NCBI GenBank assembly: GCA_938003835.1
Contig: CALKXJ010000008.1
Location: forward strand, 1-64,000
Source: an uncultured Bryobacteraceae bacterium
GTDB taxonomy: Bacteria; Acidobacteriota; Terriglobia; Bryobacterales; Bryobacteraceae
Direction of reading: 5' to 3'
Length of the DNA: 64,000 bases
Both the position numbers and the translations under genes were made by a program. Positions 6,130 through 15,421 of the stretch are shown one piece after another (the stretch's first letter is position 1; each line of letters begins with the position of its first letter). Under the pieces are notes generated by a model. That model was given only the letters and a program-made list of their open reading frames with translations. It was not told where the DNA came from and did no database searches.

Positions 6130-8240
6130 TTGACTCGCAGGCGATGGCTGATGACCGCGGTGGTGGCCGGGCTTTCGCCCGCGCCTCGCACGGTCCGTCC
6201 CCTTTCGGCGGGCGAAACCTATGCGCGGTTTGACGGCCCCGCGGGAACCTGGACCGTCGGGAACCGCGAAATCGAGGCGGAGTTAGAACCGATCGCCGGA
6301 GGCAGCTTCCGCATCGTCGCCCTGCTCGACAAGGCGACGGGCCGGCGCTGGCGAGCCTCGGCGAAGCAACCGAGCGCACTATTCGCGCTGGTGGTGGATG
6401 GAATTTCGATCGACGCCGGCTCGGCCTCCAACCTGGTCGAGGAGCGCTTCGAGGAGATCGAAGCGGGCGGCGTGCGACAGGTGATTGTCTTGGCGCCCGC
6501 AGGCCTTCTGCGCGAGATCCGCCTGGAGCTCGAAGTCTACGCCGGCCAGCCTTTCCTGCGCTATTGATCCTGGTACCGGAATACGTCCGGTCTCGCTCGC
6601 GTGATCACCGCAGCGGACATGCGGGCCTTGCGGCTGCAAGTTCCGACTGGCCGCCTGCGCGGCTTCATGGTGGGGCAGTGGTCATGGGGCGGGGAGCGCG
6701 CCAGTTTCGAGCCTCACGAGATCGACTTCGATGCTCTGGTTCGACCCGTGGAGTCGTTCACCGCTTCAGACGGGAACCATTGCACCTGGGGCGCCGTGCG
6801 AGACGAGGAGGGCTACGGGTTGGTTTTCGGCTGGGAGTTCGACGGGCGTGCCCGCGCCCACGCCGAGGTGCTCCGGCCGGCCGGACTTCTCGAGCTCGAC
6901 GGCTGGTGCAGCGCCTCAAGCACAGCGTGGCGCCCGGCGAGGAATTCGCGGTTCCGGGAGCCTTCATCGGCTTGTTCCGCGGTGGCTGGGACGAGGCCGG
7001 CTATCGGATCCAGCGTTTCGTCGAGGCCGTGCTCGCCTGTCCGATCCCCGATCACGACAATTTTCCGTACGTCATTTTCGATTCGCGGGGTCACCAATGG
7101 GGCATCGACGAGACGCTTATGCGGTAGGCCGCCGAAAGGGCGGCCTATGTGGGCGCGGAGGTGTTCACGATCGACTTCGGCTGGGCGAAGGTGACAGGGG
7201 ACTGGCACGCAGACCCGCAAAAATTCCCCCGGGGGCTGAGGCCGATCTCCGATTACGTCCACAGCCTGGGGATGAAGTTTGACTTGCACCTGCCCTTTGC
7301 GGAGGCCATGGCGGAGTCGCGGGTTCTCCGGGAGCATCCCGACTGGGCGGTGACGCCCAGTCCGACCCAGCGCCGCGCCTCTTTCGACGCCAGGGGCCTG
7401 TGCCTGGCTCATAAACCCGCGCAGCAGTGGGTCATCTCGGAAATCGTGCGGCTGGTGCGCGAAAGCGGCGTCGACTGGCTGTTACAGGACGGCGAGAACA
7501 TGGTGAAGGGATGCTTTGCCACCCATCATACGCACGACCCAGAAGACAGCAATTACGCCAACTCGGTGGAGGGGCTGAGCGTGGTCCTCGATGCGGTGCG
7601 CCGCCAGATTCCGGAGTTGCTCTGGGAGAACTGCGAAGACGGCGGCAACATGCAGACCTTTCACATGGTGCGCAACGACGCCACCTCCATCGTTAACGAC
7701 AACAGTGACTTTTTGGTGACGCGCCGGTCGATCTACGGCGCGACCTACCCGTTCCCGCCGCGCTAGACGGACCGCCACATGGAAACCACCCCCTGGGACA
7801 TCTACCGGACCCGCAGCCACTTCTTCGGCGGCCCGCTGGTGCTGAGAAACCGTATCACCGAGTGGCCCGACTGGATGGTGGAGTTCATGCGCGAGGAGAT
7901 GGCCATCGACAAGTCGATCCGGTGCCTGATTCGGGACGGAAAGGTGTATCACCTCACGCCGCCCCCGGACGGGACGTTTAACGATTACATCCAGTCTCAC
8001 CACGAGGCAGGCGACCGGTCCGTGATCTTCGTCTATCGACAGGAGACGCCCTTCGAAGCCGAACGCGTGCGGCCGCGCGGCCTGCGCCCGCACGTCAGTT
8101 ACCAGGTCCGGTTTCAGGAAGATCCTCGCCGGGTTGTGATGACCGGTCAGGAGCTGATGGAGTCCGGGATCGAGGTGCGGCTGCCGCGGCATTGGTTCGC
8201 GGGGATCGTGTACATGGAACCTAAGCAGGGCGATATCTGA
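6130..8240 (+). pseudogene. Broken GH36-type alpha-galactosidase-like glycosidase
   Basis: Conserved sequence of one glycosidase is spread over about 2.1 kb but interrupted four times. There is a TGA at 6565-6567 between AGQPFLRY and SWYRNTSG, a one-base loss near 6898-6906, a TAG at 7125-7127 between DETLMR and AAERAAYVGAEVF, and a TAG at 7764-7766 between YPFPPR and TDRHMETTP. Apart from the single frameshift, the pieces stay in register. The central part fits the GH36/melibiase barrel: EVFTIDFGW, then LLQDGENM at the nucleophile position, then LLWENCEDGGNM and NDNSDF in the acid/base region. The N-terminus, LTRRRWLMTAVVAGLSPAP, looks like a Tat signal. The start is approximate; TTG at 6130 is used. 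No shorter piece looks functional alone. Confidence 0.75.
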
Positions 8241-8281
8241 TTCTGCCGTTGAAGGCCCGGCCTCGCTAGAGTGAGAAGAAG

Positions 8282-9349
8282 GTGGAGCGGGCGATCTTTG
8301 TTGACCGGGTCGTGGTTGCAGAGGCGGCCCGGGAGTGCGGTTTCGAACTCGCCGGCGTAGCGCCTGCCGTCCCGGTGGCCGAGTTCGATCATTACGAGCG
8401 GTGGCTCGAGCAGGGCATGGCCGCGGGCATGAGTTACATGAGCGGGAGGCGGGCGGAGCTGCGGCGGGACGCCAGGCGCCTTCTTCCCTCGGCGCGGTCG
8501 GTCATCTGTGTCGGAAAACTTTACAACACAGCAGCGCCGTACTCGACCGAGCTCGTCGATCCGGCCCGCGGCTGGATTTCGCGTTACGCCTGGGCTCGAG
8601 ACTACCACGACGTGATGCGCCGGAGCCTGGAGCGCCTCGCCCGTCGCCTGCGCGATCTCACCGGCACGGCGTTCGAATACAAGGTCTGCGTCGACACATC
8701 CCCGCTGCTCGAGCGGTCCTACGCGCGCCTGGCCGGCCTTGGCTGGATCGCCAAGAACACCTGCCTGATCAACGAGCGGCACGGCTCTTGGTTCTTCCTC
8801 GGCGAGCTTCTCACCTCGCTCGAGCTCGAGCCGGACCTCCCGCCTCCGGACCGCTGCGGCTCCTGCACCCGCTGCATCGATGCCTGTCCGACGAACGCCA
8901 TCGTGCCGAGCCCCTCGACGGGCGGGCCGCAGTGGATGGTCGATTCCCGCCGGTGCATCTCCTATTTCACCATCGAGCACCGCGGCGCCATACCGGCTGA
9001 GGCGCGCCAGGGCCTCGGCCGGCACGTCTTCGGCTGCGACATCTGCCAGGACGTGTGCCCTTGGAACCGCCGGGCGTCGCGGACTTCAGACCCTGCCTTC
9101 GTCCCGCGGGAGGTGGCGCCGCCGCTCGAGGAGCTTGCCGCGCTCTCGGAGGAGGAGTTTCGGGAGCGTTACCGGCCCACACCCGTCTGGCGGGCGCGCT
9201 ATCGCGGCTTCCTGCGTAACGTCGCGGTGGCGATGGGCAACAGCGGGCAGGAGCGATTTCGCGAACCGCTCGCGCGCCTGGCGGCCTCCGAGGATCCCGT
9301 TGTGGGCGAGCATGCCGCCTGGGCGCTCGGCCGGCTCCGCGTAGAATGA
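8282..9349 (+). CDS. queG: Epoxyqueuosine reductase QueG
   Basis: This 355-residue protein catalyses the last step of queuosine synthesis, reducing epoxyqueuosine in tRNA using cobalamin and two [4Fe-4S] clusters. The N-terminal half shows the family pattern GMAAGMSYM and SARSVICVGKLY. The cluster-binding Cys motifs are CGSCTRCIDACPTNA and CDICQDVCPWN, each with the ferredoxin CxxCxxCxxxCP layout. The C-terminal end carries HEAT-like sequence (AASEDPVVGEHAAWALGRL). The GTG start at 8282 gives the expected length, but the upstream purine run is not a clear Shine-Dalgarno. The stop overlaps the next start as ATGA. Confidence 0.93.
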   Translation: MERAIFVDRVVVAEAARECGFELAGVAPAVPVAEFDHYERWLEQGMAAGMSYMSGRRAELRRDARRLLPSARSVICVGKLYNTAAPYSTELVDPARGWISRYAWARDYHDVMRRSLERLARRLRDLTGTAFEYKVCVDTSPLLERSYARLAGLGWIAKNTCLINERHGSWFFLGELLTSLELEPDLPPPDRCGSCTRCIDACPTNAIVPSPSTGGPQWMVDSRRCISYFTIEHRGAIPAEARQGLGRHVFGCDICQDVCPWNRRASRTSDPAFVPREVAPPLEELAALSEEEFRERYRPTPVWRARYRGFLRNVAVAMGNSGQERFREPLARLAASEDPVVGEHAAWALGRLRVE

Positions 9350-10539
9350 GGACTAGAATGACGGGGCGGCTATGGCTTGGCGCCGGAGCGCTGCTGGTCG
9401 CCGCGGCGGCTTTTGGCGGCCCGGTCGAGGAGGGCTTCGAGCACTTCTATAACCTGGAGTATGACGAGGCACTCGCCAAGTTTCGCCGGGCGATCGCCGC
9501 CGATCCCACCAACCCCAAACTTCACAACCATGTCGCCCAGACAGTGCTGTATCGCGAGCTCTACCGCGTGGGCGCCCTCGAAAGCGAGCTCGTCTCGGGC
9601 ACCAACCCGTTCCTGCGCCGGCCCAAGGTCAATCCGACACCCGAGGACGAAAAGCAGTTCGACGACGCCATCGCGGCGGCGATGTCGCTCGCCAATGAGC
9701 GGCTGGCCGAAAAACCGGAGGATCCGGCGGCGCTTTATTCGCTGGGGGTCTCCTACGGCCTGCGGGCGAATTACAATTTCCTGATCCGCAAGGCCTGGAT
9801 GGACGCCCTGCGCGACGCCACCACCGCGCGAAAGCTGCACGACCGGGTTGTGCGAATCGACCCTTCGTTTATCGATGCGCGGCTGATCCCGGCCGTGCAT
9901 GATTACGTGGTCGGCAGTCTGCCCTGGCACTGGAAGGTGCTCGGCTTCCTGGTGGGCTTTCGCGGCGACAAGGAGCGGGGGATCGCCACCCTGGAGTTGA
10001 TTGCCCAGCGCGGCTCGCTGAACCGCGAGGACGCCAAGATTCTGCTGTGCGCCGTCTACCGGCGCGAGCGCGAGCCGGCCAAGGCCGTCGCCCATCTCAC
10101 CGATCTCATCCCGCGTTTCCCGCGCAACTACATCCTGCGGTTCGAGCTGGTCCAGATGTACAGCGATCTCGGCAAGAAGGAGGAGGCGCTGGCCGTGCTC
10201 CGGGAGATGGAGCAGCTCAAGCGAGCCGGGGCGCCGGGCTATGCGCGCCTGGCTTGGGAGAAGATCTGGTTCTCGCGCGGCACACTGCTGTTCTGGTACC
10301 GCGACTTCGATCAGGCGGTGGCCGATTTTCAGAAGGTCACGGCGCGGCCGCACGCCGTGGATCTGAATACCGAGGTTCAAGCCTGGCTGCGCCTGGGGCA
10401 GACCTACGACCTGATCGGCCAGCGCAGCCAGGCGCTCCGGGCCTATCAGCAGGCCATCCGCACGGCGCCCGAATCCGACCAGGCCCGCGAGGCGCGCCGC
10501 TACTTACAGGAGCCTTACCGGCGCAAGGATGTGGGGTGA
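9346..10539 (+). CDS. Secreted TPR-repeat protein
   Basis: The protein has 397 residues. An N-terminal signal peptide (RLWLGAGALLVAAAAFGG) predicts export. The mature part is built of tetratricopeptide-type helices: an early unit (EEGFEHFYNLEYDEALAKF), several middle units, and a clear pair near the C-terminus (AWLRLGQTYDLIGQRSQALR). Such proteins act as protein-interaction scaffolds in the periplasm or cell envelope; the partner is unknown. The ATG overlaps the queG stop (ATGA), so the two share an mRNA, although no functional link between them is evident. The stop at 10539 directly abuts the stop of the convergent hydrolase gene. Confidence 0.75.
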   Translation: MRTRMTGRLWLGAGALLVAAAAFGGPVEEGFEHFYNLEYDEALAKFRRAIAADPTNPKLHNHVAQTVLYRELYRVGALESELVSGTNPFLRRPKVNPTPEDEKQFDDAIAAAMSLANERLAEKPEDPAALYSLGVSYGLRANYNFLIRKAWMDALRDATTARKLHDRVVRIDPSFIDARLIPAVHDYVVGSLPWHWKVLGFLVGFRGDKERGIATLELIAQRGSLNREDAKILLCAVYRREREPAKAVAHLTDLIPRFPRNYILRFELVQMYSDLGKKEEALAVLREMEQLKRAGAPGYARLAWEKIWFSRGTLLFWYRDFDQAVADFQKVTARPHAVDLNTEVQAWLRLGQTYDLIGQRSQALRAYQQAIRTAPESDQAREARRYLQEPYRRKDVG

Positions 10540-12750
10540 TCAGCCGAGTGCGGCCAGGTATCGCTCGGCCCGGCTCCCGTCAGGCGTTTCCGTGCTGATT
10601 TGAAAGGCTTCGGGCGCTCCGGCGGCGCGGTAGCTCTTCTCGGCGAATTCATAGAGGCGGCGCGCCACGGCGGAGCGCAGCGGACGTTTCATCGCATCGA
10701 CGGGGGCGAGCAACGCCAGGCGCCGCGGTGCGATCGCCGCCGCCACATGCTCGAGGTCGAACTCGAGCAGCACGTCGCGCAGGAAGACGCCGGCGCCGTG
10801 CAGATAGCGGTCCGTCTGAGCCAGAAGCCGGTAAGCGCCCAAGCCGGCCTCCGAGACCGCTGCCTGGATCCGTTCGTCCAAGGCTGCGGCGAAGATGACC
10901 CAGAGCGCACCCGCGCCGCGGCCGATGGCGCACACGGCACCCGAGTCCACGTCGGTTCTCGTGAGCGCATAATCCACCGTGCGCACCACATCCTGGACGC
11001 GCATGCCGAGAAGTGATTCGTCCATGTACCACGCCATGTAGGCGATGGCTGTCTCGACATCGAAAAGGTGCCGGAAACCGGGCGGCTCGGTGATCGATGG
11101 CACGTGCGGAGGCCGCGTTTCGCCGATGCCGCGGACGTCGGCGGCGATCACGAGCCGCCCGTGCCGGCAAAGCTCTTCGAGCGCTCCGCCTTCCATGCCG
11201 TCAGCCTGCTTGCCCGCCTCGTTGAAATAAAGGATCGCCTGCGGCGAGCGGCGCTGCTCCGGAACGAAAACCCAGGCCGGAATGTAGATGCCGGGTTCGG
11301 AGAGGAACTCGAGCTTCTCGATCCGGTAGCCTTTGCGCGGCGTTTCGACGAGGAGGCGCACGCCGAGGGGACCTTCGGGACGGCGGAAGTGCAGCAGCGC
11401 CGCAAGGCGCGGGACGATCTGGCGGCGAAGCTCGGTGACGGTGTCGGCCGAATGCGGCGCCGGGCGTGGTGGTGGAAGCAGGGCCTGCTTGCGATGGATC
11501 AAAGACTGGATGGTTTGTCCCTGTTGCGAGTAACGCACGGAGCCGAGCGGCGTCACGTACAAGAACTCCGGCGCTTCGGCCTGAAAGTCCGGCTCGCGTG
11601 TGGGGCCTTCGCGTCCGAGAAACCACCGGCAGAACCAGCCGGTGGTCGCCAGCCGGAGTTTCACCGTCCAGGCGTGAGGGTCCGTGGCCTCTTCGGTGGC
11701 GAACCGCTCCGCGACGCCGGCGAGTTCGTAGCGCCGCCGGATGTGCTCGGCGGCAAGATTGAAGCCGGGGTTGTAGTTCTCGATCAAAGCCAGCAGCGGC
11801 CGCGGGCAGATGGCAACGTGGAGGTCGCACAGATCGATGCCGTAAAGCGCGGCGGGGAACAGGTTCTGCTCGACGTCGGACGGTCCCACGCGGCTGCCGG
11901 GCGTGATCTGGACCGGCCAGCGGTGGGCGGTTCCCCCCTGATTCACCACGGCGCACTTGACCCTTTCGTCGAGCGCGCTGATGAACAGGGTCAGTGTGCC
12001 GCCGCCCGAATGGCCCGCGCAACCGATCCGCTCGGGGTCCACCTCGGAGCGGCTGAGCAGATAGTCGATGGCGCGCACCCCATCCCAGATGCGGTAGTGG
12101 GTGAGGTCCTCGCCCATCAGGAGCAACACCTGGCCGGGCATGGAATGCTCGAAGATGGCGGTCAGGCCGGATTCGGTCTCGCCGGTGTACGGGTTCCAGT
12201 AGTGGCGGCGCTCACCCTGGCCGACGGGGTCATAGGCAAGCACGACGAAGCCGGCATGCACCAGATTGAGATAGGCGAACTGGTAGTCCGGCTGCATGCG
12301 AGCCAGCTCGTAGTGACCGCACGGGGAGATGATGCCGGGAAAGGGCCCGCGGCCGGCGGGGACGTAGAGGTTGCCGGTCACCCAGAAGTCAGGCCGGCTC
12401 TGGAACATGACGGTCTCGACGCGCCAGCCGTCGCGCTCGAGCACGCGGACGGTGCGCGCCTCGAGCGGCGTGCGTTGAGGAAAGCCGTGCACCATCTCAC
12501 GCACCTTTTCGCGCACGAAACGGTTGCGGCGTTCGAGATCTTCCGGAGTGCGGATGGCGTCGCGCTCGCGGTCCCATTGGGCCGCCAGCGCGTTGAGTTT
12601 GGCGGCGACGAAAGCCAGCAGCATGTCGGGTAGCTCGGAGGCGTAGGAGGCCGGAGCAGCCCGCATCTGCGGCAGCGGAAGCAGCGAGGCGGCTTGCGCC
12701 AGAAAGCGACGCCGGCAAAGCTGGGAACGCGGGAAAAACTCTGCGCTCAT
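10540..12750 (-). CDS. Exported tandem alpha/beta-hydrolase (acetyl-xylan-esterase-like)
   Basis: The protein has 736 residues with a Tat-like N-terminus (LCRRRFLAQAASLLPLP). It contains two alpha/beta-hydrolase domains in tandem. The first, about 100-380, has an intact nucleophile elbow GHSGGG with Ser248 and resembles the acetyl xylan esterase / dienelactone hydrolase group. The second, about 470-720, keeps the fold pattern, but its elbow reads IGRGAGAL, with Gly where Ser should be, so it is probably not catalytic. The arrangement resembles large secreted esterases found in Acidobacteria and Planctomycetes that act on plant polysaccharide esters; the substrate cannot be named. It abuts the convergent TPR gene, leaving no room for a terminator. 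Confidence 0.75.
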   Translation of the reverse strand: MSAEFFPRSQLCRRRFLAQAASLLPLPQMRAAPASYASELPDMLLAFVAAKLNALAAQWDRERDAIRTPEDLERRNRFVREKVREMVHGFPQRTPLEARTVRVLERDGWRVETVMFQSRPDFWVTGNLYVPAGRGPFPGIISPCGHYELARMQPDYQFAYLNLVHAGFVVLAYDPVGQGERRHYWNPYTGETESGLTAIFEHSMPGQVLLLMGEDLTHYRIWDGVRAIDYLLSRSEVDPERIGCAGHSGGGTLTLFISALDERVKCAVVNQGGTAHRWPVQITPGSRVGPSDVEQNLFPAALYGIDLCDLHVAICPRPLLALIENYNPGFNLAAEHIRRRYELAGVAERFATEEATDPHAWTVKLRLATTGWFCRWFLGREGPTREPDFQAEAPEFLYVTPLGSVRYSQQGQTIQSLIHRKQALLPPPRPAPHSADTVTELRRQIVPRLAALLHFRRPEGPLGVRLLVETPRKGYRIEKLEFLSEPGIYIPAWVFVPEQRRSPQAILYFNEAGKQADGMEGGALEELCRHGRLVIAADVRGIGETRPPHVPSITEPPGFRHLFDVETAIAYMAWYMDESLLGMRVQDVVRTVDYALTRTDVDSGAVCAIGRGAGALWVIFAAALDERIQAAVSEAGLGAYRLLAQTDRYLHGAGVFLRDVLLEFDLEHVAAAIAPRRLALLAPVDAMKRPLRSAVARRLYEFAEKSYRAAGAPEAFQISTETPDGSRAERYLAALG

Positions 12751-12763
12751 CGTCGGCCTTCGC

Positions 12764-12769
12764 TATGAT
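12764..12769 (+). promoter_or_regulatory. Candidate -10 box (TATGAT) for the threonine-synthase-like gene
   Basis: TATGAT ends 14 bases before the ATG at 12784, so transcription would start only about 8 bases before the start codon. No Shine-Dalgarno sequence is present in that space, so the message would be nearly leaderless. No good -35 element is visible within the start of the divergent hydrolase gene. Confidence 0.3.
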
Positions 12770-12783
12770 AACGGTTTCCCGCC

Positions 12784-14007
12784 ATGACCACCGTCACTCA
12801 CCTGGAATGCTCCCGATGCGGTAGGAGCTTCGAAGCGGGCCAGGTGCTCAATCTCTGCCCGTGCGGCGGGCCGCTGCTGGTGCGCTACGACCTGGAGAAG
12901 GCGCGCAAGAGCTGGAACCGGGCGTGGATTCCCAACGGCCCCTCGTCCATGTGGCGCTACCAGCCGGTGCTGCCGGTGCGGCGGCCGGAATCGATCGTCT
13001 CGCTCGGCGAGGGCTTCACGCCGCTCATCCGGGCGCGGCGTCTCGGCCGGAGGCTTGGCGCGGACAACCTGTGGATCAAAGATGAGGGGGTAAATCCCAC
13101 GGGCTCATTCAAGGCGCGGGGACTCTCCTGCGCCGTTTCCATGGCGCTCGAGCTGGGGATCCGCAAGCTGGCCATTCCATCAGCCGGTAACGCTGCCAGC
13201 GCACTGGCCGCCTATGCGGCGGCGGCGGGCCTGGAAGCGCATATCTTCATGCCGCGCGACGTGCCGCAATCGAACTTCATCGAGTGCATGTCCTTCGGCG
13301 CGCGCGTGACGCTGGTGGACGGCCTCATCAGCGACTGCGCGCGCCTGGTTGCCGAGCGGCAGGCGGCCGAAGGCTGGTTCGACGTCACCACGCTCAAGGA
13401 GCCGTATCGCATCGAAGGCAAGAAGACGATGGGCTACGAGGTGGCCGAGCAGTTCCGCTGGGAGCTACCGGAGGCCATCTTCTATCCCACCGGCGGCGGC
13501 GTCGGCCTGATCGGCATGTGGAAAGCCTTTGCGGAGATGGAGGCGATGGGCTGGATCTCATCGCGCCGCCCGAAGATGATTGCCGTGCAGGCCGCCGGCT
13601 GCCAGCCCGTCGTGCGGGCCTTCGAGGAAGGGGCCAATGCGTGCCGGTTCTTCGAGAATGCGGCGACCCTGGCGAGCGGCTTGCGCGTGCCAAAGCCGCT
13701 CGGCGACTTCCTCATCCTCGACGCCATCCGCGCCAGCGGAGGGACTGCCGTGGCCGTGGAGGACGACGAGATTCTCGATGCCGGAATCGAGCTGGCGGCG
13801 GCCGAAGGGATGTTCGCCGCCCCCGAGGGGGCGGCCTGCGTGGCGGCGCTCGGTCGCCTACTCGCGAGCGGATTCCTCAGCCCAACCGATCGGATCGTGA
13901 TCTACAACACCGGAAGCGGGCTCAAATACCTTGAAGCGTATTCCACGCGCTTCCCGCGACCCGCCGGCGAAGAGGCCCGGCTGGGAGGCCTGATCACTCC
14001 GCGATAG
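12784..14007 (+). CDS. Threonine synthase paralogue (PLP-dependent)
   Basis: The protein has 407 residues. A zinc-ribbon-like N-terminus (Cys9, Cys12, Cys25, Cys27) precedes a fold-type II PLP domain. The PLP lysine is Lys110 in GVNPTGSFKARG, the phosphate cradle is TGGGVG, and SAGNAASAL matches the substrate-binding loop. Threonine synthases convert O-phosphohomoserine to threonine. A second, more canonical threonine synthase lies at 15422-16741, so this copy may be redundant or may have shifted to a related beta-elimination/replacement or amino-acid lyase reaction. The two genes are in opposite directions with the histidine kinase between them. Its 3' end overlaps the convergent kinase gene by 14 bp. 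Confidence 0.8.
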   Translation: MTTVTHLECSRCGRSFEAGQVLNLCPCGGPLLVRYDLEKARKSWNRAWIPNGPSSMWRYQPVLPVRRPESIVSLGEGFTPLIRARRLGRRLGADNLWIKDEGVNPTGSFKARGLSCAVSMALELGIRKLAIPSAGNAASALAAYAAAAGLEAHIFMPRDVPQSNFIECMSFGARVTLVDGLISDCARLVAERQAAEGWFDVTTLKEPYRIEGKKTMGYEVAEQFRWELPEAIFYPTGGGVGLIGMWKAFAEMEAMGWISSRRPKMIAVQAAGCQPVVRAFEEGANACRFFENAATLASGLRVPKPLGDFLILDAIRASGGTAVAVEDDEILDAGIELAAAEGMFAAPEGAACVAALGRLLASGFLSPTDRIVIYNTGSGLKYLEAYSTRFPRPAGEEARLGGLITPR

Positions 14008-15298
14008 CGCGCACCGGCGCCCAGCGCTCCAGAAGCCTCCGGAGGACCTCCGCGCTGAACGGCTTGCTGACGAAGTCGTCCATTCCTGCCTCGAGGCAGC
14101 GCTCCCGGTCGCCCTGCATCGAGCTGGCCGTGACCGCCACGACAGGAGTGCGCCGCCCGGCGGGTTCCTGGGCCCGGATGCGCCGTGTCGCCTCGTAGCC
14201 GTCCATGTCGGGCATGTGGACGTCCATCAGCACAAGGTCATACTCGCAACCCTGACAGGCCTCCACCGCCTCCCGGCCGCTCTCCACCGCGTCCACCTCG
14301 CAACCCTCCCGCGCCAGCAGGCGCACGGCGATGGTGCGATTCACCGGATTGTCTTCGACGACGAGCACCCGGCGGCGGCGCCAGGCGCCGCCCAGAAAGA
14401 GCATCGGGCCGGCGGGGGCGGCCTCCAGGGGTTCCGAGCCCCGCACCAGCGGAATCGTGAACCAGAAGCTGCTCCCGTGCCCCAGTTTGCTGGTGCAGCC
14501 GATCTCGCCGCCCATCATCTCGACAAGGCGCCGGGCGATGCTCAATCCTAGACCGGTCCCGCCGAAGCGGCGCGTGGTGGAAGCGTCCGCCTGCGTGAAT
14601 TCGTCGAAGATTCTTTCGAGCTGATCCTCCGCGATGCCGATGCCCGTGTCATCGACGCGGAATCGGACCGTACACCGGTCGCCGTCGCTGGCGGCCAGCT
14701 CGACCGAGATCCGCACCCAGCCGCGCTCGGTGAACTTGACGGCGTTGCCGGCCACGTTTGTCAGCACCTGCCGGAGGCGTCCGGGATCCCCCACGACCCA
14801 ACGCGGCACATCCGCCGCCAGCTCCGTGTGAACTTTCACGCCCTTGGCATGGGCCTGCGGCAACAGAACCGTCGTGACGGCCCTTAGCGTCAGGCGGAGA
14901 TCGAACAGGACGGATTCGATCTCGAGTCTGCCTGCCTCGATCTTGGCGAAGTCCAGAATGTCGTTGACGATCCGCAGCAGCGAGTCGGCAGCCTCCTTGA
15001 TCGTTTCCGCGTAATGGCGCTGCTCGGGGTTGAGCGGGGTACACAACAGGAGCTCGGCCATGCCCAGCACGCCAGTCATCGGCGTGCGGATCTCATGGCT
15101 GATCGCCGCCAGAGAACGAGTGCGGGTCTCGGCGGCTTCCCTGGCCGCGGCGAGCGCGAGCAGCAGCTCCTCGTTCTTCCTGCGGAGTTCGCCCGCAATT
15201 TCTTCCAGCCGCCGGTTGACCAGCCGCAGTTGCTCGTCCGCCTCAGCACAAGTTGCGGACGCAGCTTGGTTCACGTCCGGTAACTGCTGATCCACCAC
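13994..15298 (-). CDS. Soluble hybrid histidine kinase with receiver domain
   Basis: The protein has 434 residues with a GTG start at 15298 (GTGGTG; either is possible). It has no transmembrane or recognisable sensor domain. Residues 18-60 are a long coiled coil feeding directly into the HisKA domain, with phospho-acceptor His68 in AAISHEIRTPM. The ATPase domain has an N box NVAGNAVKF, G boxes DTGIGI and GGTGLGLSIA. The receiver domain near the C-terminus has the acceptor Asp in LVLMDVHMPDMDG and the conserved Lys in VSKPF. Phosphate should pass from His68 to the receiver and then to an HPt protein not found here. Input is probably through a partner binding the coiled coil. Its 3' end overlaps the neighbouring gene by 14 bp. 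Confidence 0.9.
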   Translation of the reverse strand: MVDQQLPDVNQAASATCAEADEQLRLVNRRLEEIAGELRRKNEELLLALAAAREAAETRTRSLAAISHEIRTPMTGVLGMAELLLCTPLNPEQRHYAETIKEAADSLLRIVNDILDFAKIEAGRLEIESVLFDLRLTLRAVTTVLLPQAHAKGVKVHTELAADVPRWVVGDPGRLRQVLTNVAGNAVKFTERGWVRISVELAASDGDRCTVRFRVDDTGIGIAEDQLERIFDEFTQADASTTRRFGGTGLGLSIARRLVEMMGGEIGCTSKLGHGSSFWFTIPLVRGSEPLEAAPAGPMLFLGGAWRRRRVLVVEDNPVNRTIAVRLLAREGCEVDAVESGREAVEACQGCEYDLVLMDVHMPDMDGYEATRRIRAQEPAGRRTPVVAVTASSMQGDRERCLEAGMDDFVSKPFSAEVLRRLLERWAPVRAIAE

Positions 15299-15421
15299 AA
15301 CTCCAGGGATCCCTGCACCGGTAGGATGTTCACCGCCGCCCGCCCCGTCTCCCCGGCCCGCTCCGGAGGAACGCGCCCGGCGCTCGCAAAGGTTGGAGGC
15401 GGTGCCCCCTGCCGATTCCCT

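Noticed and set aside
6565-7766. Stop-codon recoding (readthrough) in the GH36-like gene
   Set aside because: Three different contexts with both TGA and TAG, standing for different likely residues, plus a frameshift, fit decay better than any single recoding rule; other genes in the window use normal stops.
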